NCBI RefSeq assembly: GCF_013389365.1
Contig: NZ_JACADJ010000007.1
Coordinates: 39,774-103,773 of the forward strand
Length of the DNA stretch: 64,000 nt
Direction: 5' to 3'
Source of the DNA: Desulfobacter latus
GTDB lineage: Bacteria; Desulfobacterota; Desulfobacteria; Desulfobacterales; Desulfobacteraceae
Shown here: positions 35,328 to 43,447 of the stretch, in pieces
How the letters are laid out: the number at the start of each line of letters is the position of its first letter
How positions within the stretch are numbered: the stretch's first letter is position 1
Translations under genes and position numbers: made by a program
Notes under the pieces: model-generated
Seen by the model: the letters and a program-made list of their open reading frames with translations, nothing else
Told to the model about the DNA's origin: nothing
Database searches by the model: none

Positions 35328-36701
35328 TTAAATTTTGGGGACCGGATTCCCGGCAGTGCTGATACCTACGGATTCTTTCACATCCTGAGCAGACATGACA
35401 ATATCCTGGAGTTCCCCTTTCATGAATTTTTCATACCCGGCCAGGTCCATGAGCCCATGGCCTGACAGGTTGAATATAATGGTTTTTTCCTTTCCTTCTT
35501 CTTTGGCCTGTTTTGCAGAGCGGATGGCACAGGCCACGGCATGACAGGTTTCAGGGGCCACAACCAGGCCTTCGGTGCGGGCAAACATCAGGCCCGCCTC
35601 ATAACATTCCAGCTGTTTGATGGCCATGGGGCTCATCAGCCCGGCTTCAACGGCATGGGACACCAGGGGTGCCATGCCGTGGTATCTTAAGCCGCCGGCA
35701 TGGATGGGGGCCGGGATGAATTTGTGCCCTAAAGAGTGCATGGGCAGCATGGGGGTCATCTGGGCCACATCCCCATAGTCATAGGAAAACGGGGTTGCCG
35801 TCAGGGTCGGGCAGGAAGCCGGCTCCACGGGAATGATTTCAATATCTGCGCCGTTGATTTTATCCAGGACAAAGGGGAAGGCCAGACCCGCAAAATTGGA
35901 ACCACCGCCGGCACAGCCGATCACGGTGTCTACCTTTTTTATGCCGAACTTGTCCAGCTGTTTTTTTGCTTCCAGTCCGATAATGGTCTGGTGCAGCATG
36001 ACATGGTTGAGCACTGATCCTAACGAGTACCGGGTTTTGCCGGTTTCATCAGCAACGGCCGCTTCAATGGCCTCTGAAATGGCAATGCCAAGAGAACCCG
36101 GCGTATCCGGCATTTCTGCCAGGATATCCCGGCCTACCTGGGTTTCATTTGAGGGACTGGCAATACATTCTCCGCCCCAGGTCTGCATGAGTGATTTCCT
36201 GAACGGCTTCTGGTCAAAACTGATCCTGACCATGAACACCTTGCACTCCATACCGAGCAGGGCGCAGGAATAGGAGAGCGCAGACCCCCACTGGCCGGCA
36301 CCGGTCTCCGTGGTCAAACGTTTGATGCCGAACTCCTTGTTGTACCAGGCCTGGGCCACGGCAGTATTGGGTTTATGGCTGCCGGCCGGGGAAACACTTT
36401 CATTTTTATAAAAAATCTTTGCCGGTGTACCCAGCGCTTTTTCCAGATGTATCGCCCGGTGCAAGGGAGAGGGCCGCCACCGGTAAAGTAGATCCAGAAT
36501 TCCCTCGGGGATATCGATCCAGCGCTCTTGGGACATTTCCTGTTCAATCAGATTCATGGGAAATACCGCGGCCAGCATATCCGGACTGATGGGGTTGCCG
36601 TCCTGTCCCAGGGGCGGGTTAATGGTACCGGGCAGGTCTGCTGCCAGGTTATACCATTGACGGGGAATTTCATCTTCGCTTAAAAAAATTTTAGTGGACA
36701 T
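35328..36701 (-). CDS. trpB2: TrpB2-type tryptophan synthase beta chain (PLP-dependent)
   Basis: About 457 residues, longer than classical TrpB and with the extended N-terminus of TrpB2. The PLP lysine is in [34 protein letters not shown] is the phosphate-binding glycine loop. The reaction is indole + serine to tryptophan, possibly without a TrpA partner. The start at ATG 36701 is preceded by GGAG; an ATG five codons earlier has none. No other trp genes are nearby. Confidence 0.92.
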   Translation of the reverse strand: MSTKIFLSEDEIPRQWYNLAADLPGTINPPLGQDGNPISPDMLAAVFPMNLIEQEMSQERWIDIPEGILDLLYRWRPSPLHRAIHLEKALGTPAKIFYKNESVSPAGSHKPNTAVAQAWYNKEFGIKRLTTETGAGQWGSALSYSCALLGMECKVFMVRISFDQKPFRKSLMQTWGGECIASPSNETQVGRDILAEMPDTPGSLGIAISEAIEAAVADETGKTRYSLGSVLNHVMLHQTIIGLEAKKQLDKFGIKKVDTVIGCAGGGSNFAGLAFPFVLDKINGADIEIIPVEPASCPTLTATPFSYDYGDVAQMTPMLPMHSLGHKFIPAPIHAGGLRYHGMAPLVSHAVEAGLMSPMAIKQLECYEAGLMFARTEGLVVAPETCHAVACAIRSAKQAKEEGKEKTIIFNLSGHGLMDLAGYEKFMKGELQDIVMSAQDVKESVGISTAGNPVPKI

Positions 36702-36821
36702 ATAATTCGACTCCATTTTCTATTCAGGGTATAGATATCAATTTTAGTTGCATAAATATGTTTCTTTGAAAAGAAACAATCCTGTCGTTTTTATAAGGAG
36801 AAACGAACTATGTCAAGATTA

Positions 36822-36916
36822 AATTAGCGCCCTTTGGGCGGGCTGGTAGGTGCTGGGTACTGGGTACTGGGTACTGGGTACTGGGTGCTGGGAAATGGAA
36901 ATTCCTATACTCTTGA
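36822..36916. repeat. Heptamer-containing intergenic element, copy 4
   Basis: Reverse orientation like copy 3. The longest array, with about six CTGGGTA/CTGGGTG units between AAATTAGCGCCCTTTGGGCG and GGAAATGGAAATTCCTATAC. It separates trpB2 from the IS605-like remnant. Confidence 0.85.
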
Positions 36917-37027
36917 ACTGCCGGCAAGGACTCTGCGATTGTCCTGAAGCCCGCCTTGAAAAGATAGACGGATACATATATAACAATCACAGAATGACCT
37001 GGTTTTTCACGGTGATTCAGTCCACAG

Positions 37028-37435
37028 TCAACAACCCCTCGGCTAAAGACCGAGTGGCTTGAGAGGCAACTTTCAAGCCAAGTTGATTAGCCTAAGTTCT
37101 TTGAAAACTACGTTACTGTAGAATATATTGTAGGCGGCTTGGAATACTCCACTCGTTCCAAAGTCTGCGGTTTGTGTTTAAACATCTCTGAGGGTAGGAG
37201 AAGTGATGCAAACTTTAAACCTACGGATAACATTGGCAAAGTGGATCACTGGTTTATTGTAGAGTTCCAGAATAGAGCCTGAGAGTCTCTATTACAAAAA
37301 CTCTACTGCCTTCAACTGAAGGCATGTTGACAAAAGACCTATGCTACTGTCCTAAATTGAGTGCTTTTCAGAAATGCATAGGCTAAAAAGCACATCACAA
37401 TCCGTCAATTCATCCCCGAAGCTAAAGACTTAGGG
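37028..37435 (+). mobile_element. Solo IS200/IS605-like element without transposase
   Basis: About 410 bp with no ORF. The left end has a hairpin CTCGG-CTAAAGA-CCGAG followed by GGCTTGA...TCAAGCC. The right end has CAATTCATCCCCGAAGCTAAAGACTTAGGGGTTTTCTTGCC (in two parts), a hairpin with the same CTAAAGA loop followed by the TTTTCTTGCC tail often seen at the right end of these elements. Terminal hairpins with shared loops and the lack of inverted repeats fit a transposase-less derivative mobilised in trans. The interior (37085-37400) resembles no coding sequence. Confidence 0.65.
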
Positions 37436-37475
37436 GTTTTCTTGCCGGTTTTTTATAAAAGTTGAAAGATCTGTC

Positions 37476-38081
37476 ATGCCCCGACCCAATTTACTTTTTC
37501 AGCTTCAGCTTGTTTTTTTAATTATTCTGGTTCCCCTTTCCGGGATACCTCATCCCCATGTCTTCATTTCCCAGCGCACCGGTTTTGTTTTTGATGATAA
37601 GGGCCTGGCCGGTTTCAGGGTGAACTGGACCTTTGACGAGATGTTTTCCGTCATGATCAGCGAGGATTTTGACTCAGACCATAATCAGGCCCTGGATGCC
37701 ACAGAGGTGGCGGTGATTAAGGAAAAAGCCTTTGGTTATATTGCCCCGTATAATTATTACATCCATGTCAGAATAGACGGAAAGCCCTTTGAGGTGAAGT
37801 TCATCAAATCGTTTAATGCATGGCTTGATAATGGAACCGTGTGTTATGAATTTTTCATCCCCTGTCATGTCACTGCCGTGGATACGCCCAAGCAGGTCGT
37901 GTTATCGCCCTATGATCCGGAATACTATTCCGATATCTATTTTCCGGATAAGGCACCTTTGAATATTGAAAACGCAGCTGCTTTTTCCATTGAGGCGCAG
38001 ACAGCCAGGGACCCGGCCACCCTGATTTATTATGAGACGGTAAATCCCATGGCAATCTTTCTTTCGTTTAAACGAAAATAA
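37476..38081 (+). CDS. DUF1007 family protein
   Basis: 201 residues. A hydrophobic N-terminal segment (LVFLIILVPLSGIPHPHVFI) looks like an export signal followed by the HPHVF motif typical of DUF1007. An EF-hand-like loop DSDHNQALDATE lies near residue 67. DUF1007 proteins are often neighbours of nickel/cobalt or zinc uptake systems, but no transporter is adjacent here, so metal handling is only a family-level guess. It starts 40 bp after the IS605-like right end. Confidence 0.75.
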   Translation: MPRPNLLFQLQLVFLIILVPLSGIPHPHVFISQRTGFVFDDKGLAGFRVNWTFDEMFSVMISEDFDSDHNQALDATEVAVIKEKAFGYIAPYNYYIHVRIDGKPFEVKFIKSFNAWLDNGTVCYEFFIPCHVTAVDTPKQVVLSPYDPEYYSDIYFPDKAPLNIENAAAFSIEAQTARDPATLIYYETVNPMAIFLSFKRK

Positions 38082-38104
38082 ACCTTTCCACGTTTTTAAT
38101 ATAT

Positions 38105-39013
38105 TCATGGACCTGGCTTACCAAGGGGAAGGGAAGACGCCCCTGCAACGATATCCCACAGGGCCCGGACCCGGGGGTTGGAAAGATTTGCATTCCGTGT
38201 GCAAAGGGCTATTTCATAAGGAGGCAGTTCCGGCATGTTGTCCAGGACAACAATATTCCGGTAAAGCGGGCTTTTTTCAAGAACCAGCCGGGGTACAAGG
38301 CCGATTCCGAATCCCAGGTTCACCAGGGCGATAATGGCTTCATGGCCTGTAACCTGGGAATAAATGTGCGGGACCACGGCATTTTCAATAAACCACGTAT
38401 CAATACGCTCCCGGCTTAGACCTTTGTCTGCAAGAATCAAAGGGAATTTTTTCCAGTCCGGTCTCCCTTTGCCGTCTGTGACCAGGACATCGGGATAATC
38501 TTTGGCTCCGATAAAAATCAGGGGACTGAGGGCCATGTTTAGAAAACTGATCTGAACACCGGGTTTTTCCGGCAGGGCTGCAATGACCACATCTGCATCC
38601 CGGTTCATCAGTCGATCCATGGCCTGGGCAGGGTCTCCTGTTTCAAGGTGGATCTGCACTCCGGGGTGCATGGCCCGGTAGCGGGGAATAAATCCGGGCA
38701 GGATACTGTAAGCGGCGGTCACCGAGCAGTAAAGGGAAAGCTGACCGGACAGGATCGCATCCTTTGATAATTCCCCCTGGAGCCGTTCAAAACGGCCGAT
38801 GACATCCTCGGCATATTTTTTAAAGGCCTGTCCGGCATAGGTCAGCTCCACACAACGGTTGCCGCGTACAAGAAGCTGTTTTCCCATATCTGTTTCCAGG
38901 CGTTGAATCACCCGGGTCAGGGCAGACGGCGAAATATTGCACGCCTGGCTTGTCCGGGAAAAATGCAGGGACCCGGCCAGGTGGTAAAATAATTTAAGGG
39001 TGCGTATATCCAT
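38105..39013 (-). CDS. ilvY: LysR family transcriptional activator IlvY
   Basis: 302 residues. An N-terminal winged helix ([36 protein letters not shown]) is followed by a LysR substrate domain. Divergent orientation from ilvC, with 160 bp between starts, matches the enterobacterial ilvY-ilvC pair, in which IlvY senses acetohydroxy acids and activates ilvC. A symmetric GCAAT-N5-ATTGC site lies between the genes. Confidence 0.9.
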   Translation of the reverse strand: MDIRTLKLFYHLAGSLHFSRTSQACNISPSALTRVIQRLETDMGKQLLVRGNRCVELTYAGQAFKKYAEDVIGRFERLQGELSKDAILSGQLSLYCSVTAAYSILPGFIPRYRAMHPGVQIHLETGDPAQAMDRLMNRDADVVIAALPEKPGVQISFLNMALSPLIFIGAKDYPDVLVTDGKGRPDWKKFPLILADKGLSRERIDTWFIENAVVPHIYSQVTGHEAIIALVNLGFGIGLVPRLVLEKSPLYRNIVVLDNMPELPPYEIALCTRNANLSNPRVRALWDIVAGASSLPLGKPGP

Positions 39014-39084
39014 TTATATTTTTCAGCCTTAACGTGGTCAATGATCGCAGTTTGGCGTATTTTAAAAGAGTATTTCATTATCTG

Positions 39085-39099
39085 CAATGTGAAATTGCA
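39085..39099. promoter_or_regulatory. Probable IlvY operator (LysR-type box)
   Basis: GCAAT-GTGAA-ATTGC is a perfect 5-5-5 inverted repeat located about 75 bp before the ilvC start and 70 bp from ilvY, as expected for a LysR-type recognition site controlling both genes. Confidence 0.65.
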
Positions 39100-39174
39100 A
39101 ATGATTCATTTGACGCAACAGTGGTTTTAAGCCATTTTATTCACAACATTATTCACACACAAAGGAGATACGAT

Positions 39175-40647
39175 ATGGGTACCAATTATTTTAATACGTT
39201 GCCATTACGGCTGCAACTTGAAGAACTGTCCCAGTGCCGGTTCATGGACCCTTCAGAATTTAACGGGGTTGAGGCACTCAAGGGAAAAAAAATTGTGATT
39301 GTGGGATGCGGGTCCCAGGGCCTGCACCAGGGCCTGAATTTAAGGGACAGCGGCCTGGATGTATCCTATACGTTAAGGGAAGCCGCTATTTCCGGGAAGC
39401 GGCAATCCTGGAAAAATGCCACGGAGAACGGCTTTGCCGTAGGTTCCTATGAACAGATGCTGCCCACAGCCGATCTGGTCATCAACCTGACCCCGGACAA
39501 ACAGCACACCAATGTCATTGAATCCATTATGCCGCTGATCAAAAAAAATGCCTGCCTTTCCTATTCCCATGGGTTCAATATTGTGGAAGAGGGCATGCAG
39601 ATCAGAGAAGACCTCACCGTTATCATGGTGGCACCCAAATCCCCGGGCACCGAAGTAAGAGAAGAGTACAAAAGAGGCTTTGGCGTGCCTACCCTGATTG
39701 CCGTGCACCGGGAAAACGATCCCAGAGGAGAGGGCTTTGAACTTGCCAAAGCCTATGCAGCCGGTACCGGCGGTCACAAGGCCGGTGTGTTGCAATCCTC
39801 ATTTGTGGCTGAAGTGAAATCGGATCTCATGGGCGAACAGACCATTTTATGCGGGGTGCTGCAGACCGGCGCGCTGCTGTGCTATGACAAGATGATTGAA
39901 GGCGGCATGGATGAAGGATACGCATCCAAACTGGTTCAGTATGGCTGGGAGACCGTCACCGAAGCCCTGAAACACGGTGGTGTCACCAACATGATGGACA
40001 GGCTGTCCAATCCGGCTAAGATCAAGGCCTTTGAATTAAGCGAGCAGCTTAAAGAACTCTGGACACCGTTGTACAACAAGCACATGGACGACATCATGAC
40101 AGGTTATTTTTCAAAGACCATGATGGAAGACTGGGCCAATGATGACGCCAATCTGCTCAAATGGCGGGACCAGACCCAGGATACGGCGTTTGAAAAATCG
40201 ACGTCCCAGGACGCAGACATCCCGGAGCAGGAATATTTTGACAACGGCATTCTCATGGTGGCCATGATCAAGGCAGGCGTGGAGTTGGCCTTTGATACCA
40301 TGGTCTCCGCCGGCATTATTGCGGAGTCCGCTTATTATGAATCCCTGCATGAGGTGCCCCTGATCTCCAACCTCATTGCCAGGAAAAAACTGTATGAAAT
40401 GAACGTGGTGATTTCAGATACTGCGGAATACGGCTGTTATCTGTTTGCCCATACTGCAGTCCCCCTGCTTAAAGATTTCATGGCAGGCCTTGATACCGAT
40501 GTGATCGGCAAAGGCCTGGCCCTTGAAGACAACAGTGTGGACAACATTCGCCTGATCCAGGTTAATGATGCCATCCGGAACCATCCTGTGGAAATCGTGG
40601 GCAAAAAACTGCGTGGATATATGGGGGCCATGAAAGCCCTGCGTTAA
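39175..40647 (+). CDS. ilvC: Ketol-acid reductoisomerase, class II (long form)
   Basis: 490 residues, the length of the E. coli-type enzyme rather than the shorter (~330) class I form. The N-terminus [20 protein letters not shown], the NADPH site [12 protein letters not shown] and later [20 protein letters not shown] and [14 protein letters not shown] align closely. It converts acetolactate or acetohydroxybutyrate in valine/isoleucine synthesis. Start chosen at ATG 39175 with AAAGGAGA; an upstream in-frame start at 39034 would overlap the operator. Confidence 0.96.
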   Translation: MGTNYFNTLPLRLQLEELSQCRFMDPSEFNGVEALKGKKIVIVGCGSQGLHQGLNLRDSGLDVSYTLREAAISGKRQSWKNATENGFAVGSYEQMLPTADLVINLTPDKQHTNVIESIMPLIKKNACLSYSHGFNIVEEGMQIREDLTVIMVAPKSPGTEVREEYKRGFGVPTLIAVHRENDPRGEGFELAKAYAAGTGGHKAGVLQSSFVAEVKSDLMGEQTILCGVLQTGALLCYDKMIEGGMDEGYASKLVQYGWETVTEALKHGGVTNMMDRLSNPAKIKAFELSEQLKELWTPLYNKHMDDIMTGYFSKTMMEDWANDDANLLKWRDQTQDTAFEKSTSQDADIPEQEYFDNGILMVAMIKAGVELAFDTMVSAGIIAESAYYESLHEVPLISNLIARKKLYEMNVVISDTAEYGCYLFAHTAVPLLKDFMAGLDTDVIGKGLALEDNSVDNIRLIQVNDAIRNHPVEIVGKKLRGYMGAMKALR

Positions 40648-40661
40648 CCTCATATCGAATC

Positions 40662-42050
40662 ATGACCAGTAAAAACAGCAAATATATCGGCAAATATCAG
40701 ATTAACGCATTTCTCGGCAGTGGCTCCATGGGCCGGGTTTATCGCGTCACCATCCCGGTGCTTGAAAAAACGGCAGCTTTAAAATTGTTCACCCCCAGCC
40801 GGTCGTTGATTAAAAAGGTTGGTTTAACAAGCCTCAGAGCGCAGTTTATTCATGAGGCAGCGGTGATTGCAAATATCCGGCACCCCAATGTGATGAGCAT
40901 CTGGAGTCTTGAAGAGACAGCAGCGGAATTGTTTTACCTGATGGACTATTACTGCCGGAATCTGGGACAACTCATTGGCGAATCCTATTGGGCGGACAGG
41001 CCCTCCAGAACGGTGTCTGTTGAGAAAGCCTGCCATTACCTGGCCCAGATTATTGAAGGGCTTTGCCGTCTGCACGAGGCGGATATCATTCACCGGGATA
41101 TAAAACCCTTTAATATTATGATTGCAGATACAGGAACGGTGAAGATTGTTGATTTTGGTCTTTCCAGACGAAGGGGTGACAAACAATTTCTTGGTGCAGA
41201 AAAACTGACCATCGGCACACCGTTTTATAGTGCTCCGGAACAGATTGATTCTCCTGAAACCGTGGATCAAAGAGCAGATCTGTATTCTGCCGGGGTGATC
41301 CTTTACCGGATGCTAACAGGTCATCTGCCCGATAAAATTCCAGCCCTGCCCAGTGAATTAAATGCACAATTGGATCGCAACTGTGACCGGTTCATTCTCA
41401 AGGCGATTGCCCCGCATCCGGATGACCGGTTTCAGACAGCGGACACAATGTCAGCAGGATTAAAGGCGTTTTGGGTGCAATATAAGAATGCCAGGCAAAG
41501 GGAATGTGTTGCGCCGGATGATATTGTTCAGGAAAAAAAGACGGCTTCCCAGAATAAACCCACGCAGATCAAACCCACGCTCCCCATCAGATCCGAATCG
41601 TCCAGAATACTTGCAAAAGATGCCAGGGCGGTTTTCAACCTGGATGATCTGCACCAGCCGGCGGTCTTTGTTGAAAATGCGTTTCAGAAAATAAATGATA
41701 CCACGGTGATAGACCATGCCACTAACCTGGTCTGGCAGCAATCCGGTTCCCGCTATCCCATGATGTGGGATCAGGCCCAACGCTATATCCGGATGCTGTC
41801 CGAATCCGGATTCGGCGGATATCGAAACTGGCGCATGCCCACCATTAACGAAATACTTTCCCTGGTAAACCCGATGCATGATGACGATTTCTGCATGGAG
41901 CCTGTATTCTCACCCGATCAAAAGTGGCTCTGGAGCAGTGATACCCGTTCAAAAAAATCTGTCTGGACCGTGGATGCTCAAATGGGATTTGTGACCTGCA
42001 GCGATCTTTTTGATTATAATTTTGTCAAAGCGGTCTGTTCTGTAACTTGA
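40662..42050 (+). CDS. Serine/threonine protein kinase fused to a DUF1566 domain
   Basis: 462 residues, cytosolic, no membrane helix. The kinase domain spans about residues 9-265: glycine loop LGSGSMGRVYRV, the Lys in AALKLF, catalytic HRDIKPFNIM near 144-153, DFG in KIVDFGLSRR, and PFYSAPEQ as the activation segment. After a Lys/Pro-rich linker, residues about 340-460 form a DUF1566/Lcl-like domain (DHATNLVWQQSGSRYPMMWD, NWRMPTINEILSLV). Most bacterial PknB-type kinases pair with sensor domains outside the membrane, so this soluble fusion is unusual. It follows ilvC by 14 bp. Substrate unknown. Confidence 0.88.
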   Translation: MTSKNSKYIGKYQINAFLGSGSMGRVYRVTIPVLEKTAALKLFTPSRSLIKKVGLTSLRAQFIHEAAVIANIRHPNVMSIWSLEETAAELFYLMDYYCRNLGQLIGESYWADRPSRTVSVEKACHYLAQIIEGLCRLHEADIIHRDIKPFNIMIADTGTVKIVDFGLSRRRGDKQFLGAEKLTIGTPFYSAPEQIDSPETVDQRADLYSAGVILYRMLTGHLPDKIPALPSELNAQLDRNCDRFILKAIAPHPDDRFQTADTMSAGLKAFWVQYKNARQRECVAPDDIVQEKKTASQNKPTQIKPTLPIRSESSRILAKDARAVFNLDDLHQPAVFVENAFQKINDTTVIDHATNLVWQQSGSRYPMMWDQAQRYIRMLSESGFGGYRNWRMPTINEILSLVNPMHDDDFCMEPVFSPDQKWLWSSDTRSKKSVWTVDAQMGFVTCSDLFDYNFVKAVCSVT

Positions 42051-42119
42051 GAGTATAGGAATTTCCATTTCCCAGTACCCAGCACCCAGCACCTAACAGC
42101 CCGCCCAAAGGGCGCTAAG
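42050..42119. repeat. Heptamer-containing intergenic element, copy 5
   Basis: Forward orientation with about three heptamers (CCCAGTA, CCCAGCA, CCCAGCA). Its GAGAGTATAGG left end overlaps the last base of the kinase stop codon, and CCGCCCAAAGGGCGCTAAG forms the right end. Confidence 0.85.
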
Positions 42120-42156
42120 TTCATGATCGCGTGTAAAATAAAGAAAAGAGGGAGGC

Positions 42157-42897
42157 TTATTTTTTTATGTCCGGATCTACCGCCTGGGCATATTTAAACG
42201 GCAGGCCTGCGGCCACTATTTTTCGGGCGGCTGTTTGATTGTCATAGTCTATATACCGGATGTCCAGACAATATCTTTCCGTATCCCAGATCACATATTT
42301 GGCTCTGGGGTCGCCGCCACGGGGCTGGCCGACACTGCCGGCATTCACCATATATTTTTTATTTTTTTCAAGCTGAGTCAACCCCGGATTCAATGGTTGA
42401 ACCTGAATCTCGCCATCTTCAGGGAAAATAAGGGTTAATCTGTGGGTATGCCCTAAAAAACAGATGGATTCTTTTATCTGCCCAAACGCATGGCGCAATT
42501 CAGCGTCGGGGATTTGATGAAGATAATGTCGAACAGAATCCGGCCAGAACCCATGGACAAAAAAAGCCTGATACCGAGAAAGATTGACGGGTAATCCTTT
42601 TATATAGTCAATAGATGATGGTGACAATTTGGATAAGGTGTAATCTATAGATTTTTTTACATCCCTAGTATACCACTTATACACTTTTTTATTTACACAG
42701 GCCAGTTCATGATTGCCGATAATCGATGGTATCCTGCTTGCGATGATCTGTTGGATAACCGCCTCGGAATCAGCGCCGTATCCGATATTATCCCCCAGGG
42801 AAATAATTTTATTGACTGCCTGAAGTGCCATATCTTTCAGTACTGTTTTAAATGCCTCAATATTACCATGAATGTCTGAAATAACGGCGATTCGCAT
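42157..42897 (-). CDS. Metallophosphoesterase, YfcE/calcineurin-like family
   Basis: 246 residues with the canonical metal motifs DIHGNIEAF (residues 8-16), SLGDNIGYGADSE, IIGNHELACV, and C-terminal FLGHTH and VNAGSVGQPRGGDP. This is a soluble phosphodiesterase/phosphatase of the type that acts on nucleotides or on small phosphoesters. Substrate unknown. It ends 38 bp from a repeat element and is convergent with the kinase gene. Confidence 0.85.
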   Translation of the reverse strand: MRIAVISDIHGNIEAFKTVLKDMALQAVNKIISLGDNIGYGADSEAVIQQIIASRIPSIIGNHELACVNKKVYKWYTRDVKKSIDYTLSKLSPSSIDYIKGLPVNLSRYQAFFVHGFWPDSVRHYLHQIPDAELRHAFGQIKESICFLGHTHRLTLIFPEDGEIQVQPLNPGLTQLEKNKKYMVNAGSVGQPRGGDPRAKYVIWDTERYCLDIRYIDYDNQTAARKIVAAGLPFKYAQAVDPDIKK

Positions 42898-43148
42898 ATT
42901 GTTTCCATGTTTGTTTAATCAAAAACCAAATGTAGCATGATGGATGAATTTTAACAATATTACAAAAGAGCCCAAATTAAATCTATGCAATACGGTCCCT
43001 ATTTGATAAAATCTATAATATGTCACGGCATCTATAGTCACGATCTATCCAACGACAATCTCTCTGCTCTGGCTGTGGCAAAGGGCGTTGGTTTTTTTCC
43101 CAGGTAGAAAACCGCAAATGTGTATCACATCTTTTCCGGAGGTAAGAT
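42898..43148. other. Intergenic region and leader of the RiPP precursor
   Basis: 251 bp between divergent genes. A TATAAT sits at 43014-43019 without a consensus -35. GGAGG at 43138-43142 is the strong ribosome-binding site for the precursor, six bases before its ATG. No second small gene is apparent. Confidence 0.5.
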
Positions 43149-43358
43149 ATGGACAGTAAAGAACTGAAAAAGCTGCTGGCCGGCTTATGCATTGCCGGGC
43201 TGCTCACCGGGTCTACGGCCACCCTGTCCGGCTGTACGAACGGAAGTGGCTGAGGAGACAAAAATTCGGGAACAGGTAGTTCCCAGAGTGACTCAAGTAA
43301 TGATAACAGCGGTGCAGGTGGCACCGATGAGAAAAAAAGCACAAGCGGCTGAGGCTAA
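43149..43358 (+). CDS. sbtA: Selenopeptide RiPP precursor, SbtA/selenobiotic type, two in-frame UGA codons
   Basis: 69 codons if UGA at 43251-43253 (residue 35) and 43350-43352 (residue 68) are read as selenocysteine. The leader MDSKELKKLLAGLCIAGLL looks like the conserved leader I recall for the SbtA/selenobiotic family, with TLSGCT after it. Both UGA codons lie in GSG-U-GD and TSG-U-G contexts, so the Gly-Sec-Gly motif repeats; the linker is Ser/Gly/Asp/Asn-rich. The frame then ends at TAA two codons after the second UGA. Each UGA has a matching downstream hairpin. Read without recoding it would be a 34-residue peptide. Selenocysteine and family assignment are inference, since no selB/selC/selD is in the window. 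Confidence 0.82.
43268..43284 (+). promoter_or_regulatory. Putative bacterial SECIS hairpin 1
   Basis: GGGAAC-AGGTA-GTTCCC: a perfect 6-bp stem and 5-nt loop beginning AGG, starting 14 nt after the first in-frame UGA. Distance, stem size and a loop with the GG of known bacterial SECIS elements fit binding by the SelB elongation factor. Confidence 0.7.
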
Positions 43359-43365
43359 ACATCAA

Positions 43366-43382
43366 GCATGCAGGCTGCATGC
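43366..43382 (+). promoter_or_regulatory. Putative bacterial SECIS hairpin 2
   Basis: GCATGC-AGGCT-GCATGC: again a 6-bp stem with a 5-nt AGG-starting loop, 13 nt after the second UGA. It falls in the 3' non-coding part of the precursor mRNA, beyond the TAA, so its conservation cannot be explained by coding constraint. Confidence 0.72.
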
Positions 43383-43447
43383 ATTACGCGTGGCGACCGG
43401 CCCCATGAAGTGCCGGTAAAAACAAGGAACCCAAGCGACGGTTAACC

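Noticed and set aside
4311..42119. Heptamer arrays as a CRISPR array
   Set aside because: Units are 7 bp and contiguous without unique spacers, and copies are dispersed between genes.
43073..43092. TGGCAA...GTTGG upstream of the RiPP precursor as a sigma-54 site
   Set aside because: The spacing is one base too long and the -12 GC is missing.
43192..43419. A 75-codon plus-strand frame overlapping the RiPP precursor
   Set aside because: It is out of frame with the strong ribosome-binding site and its product is Arg/Pro-rich noise; the reading with two UGA codons explains the leader, spacing and hairpins better.
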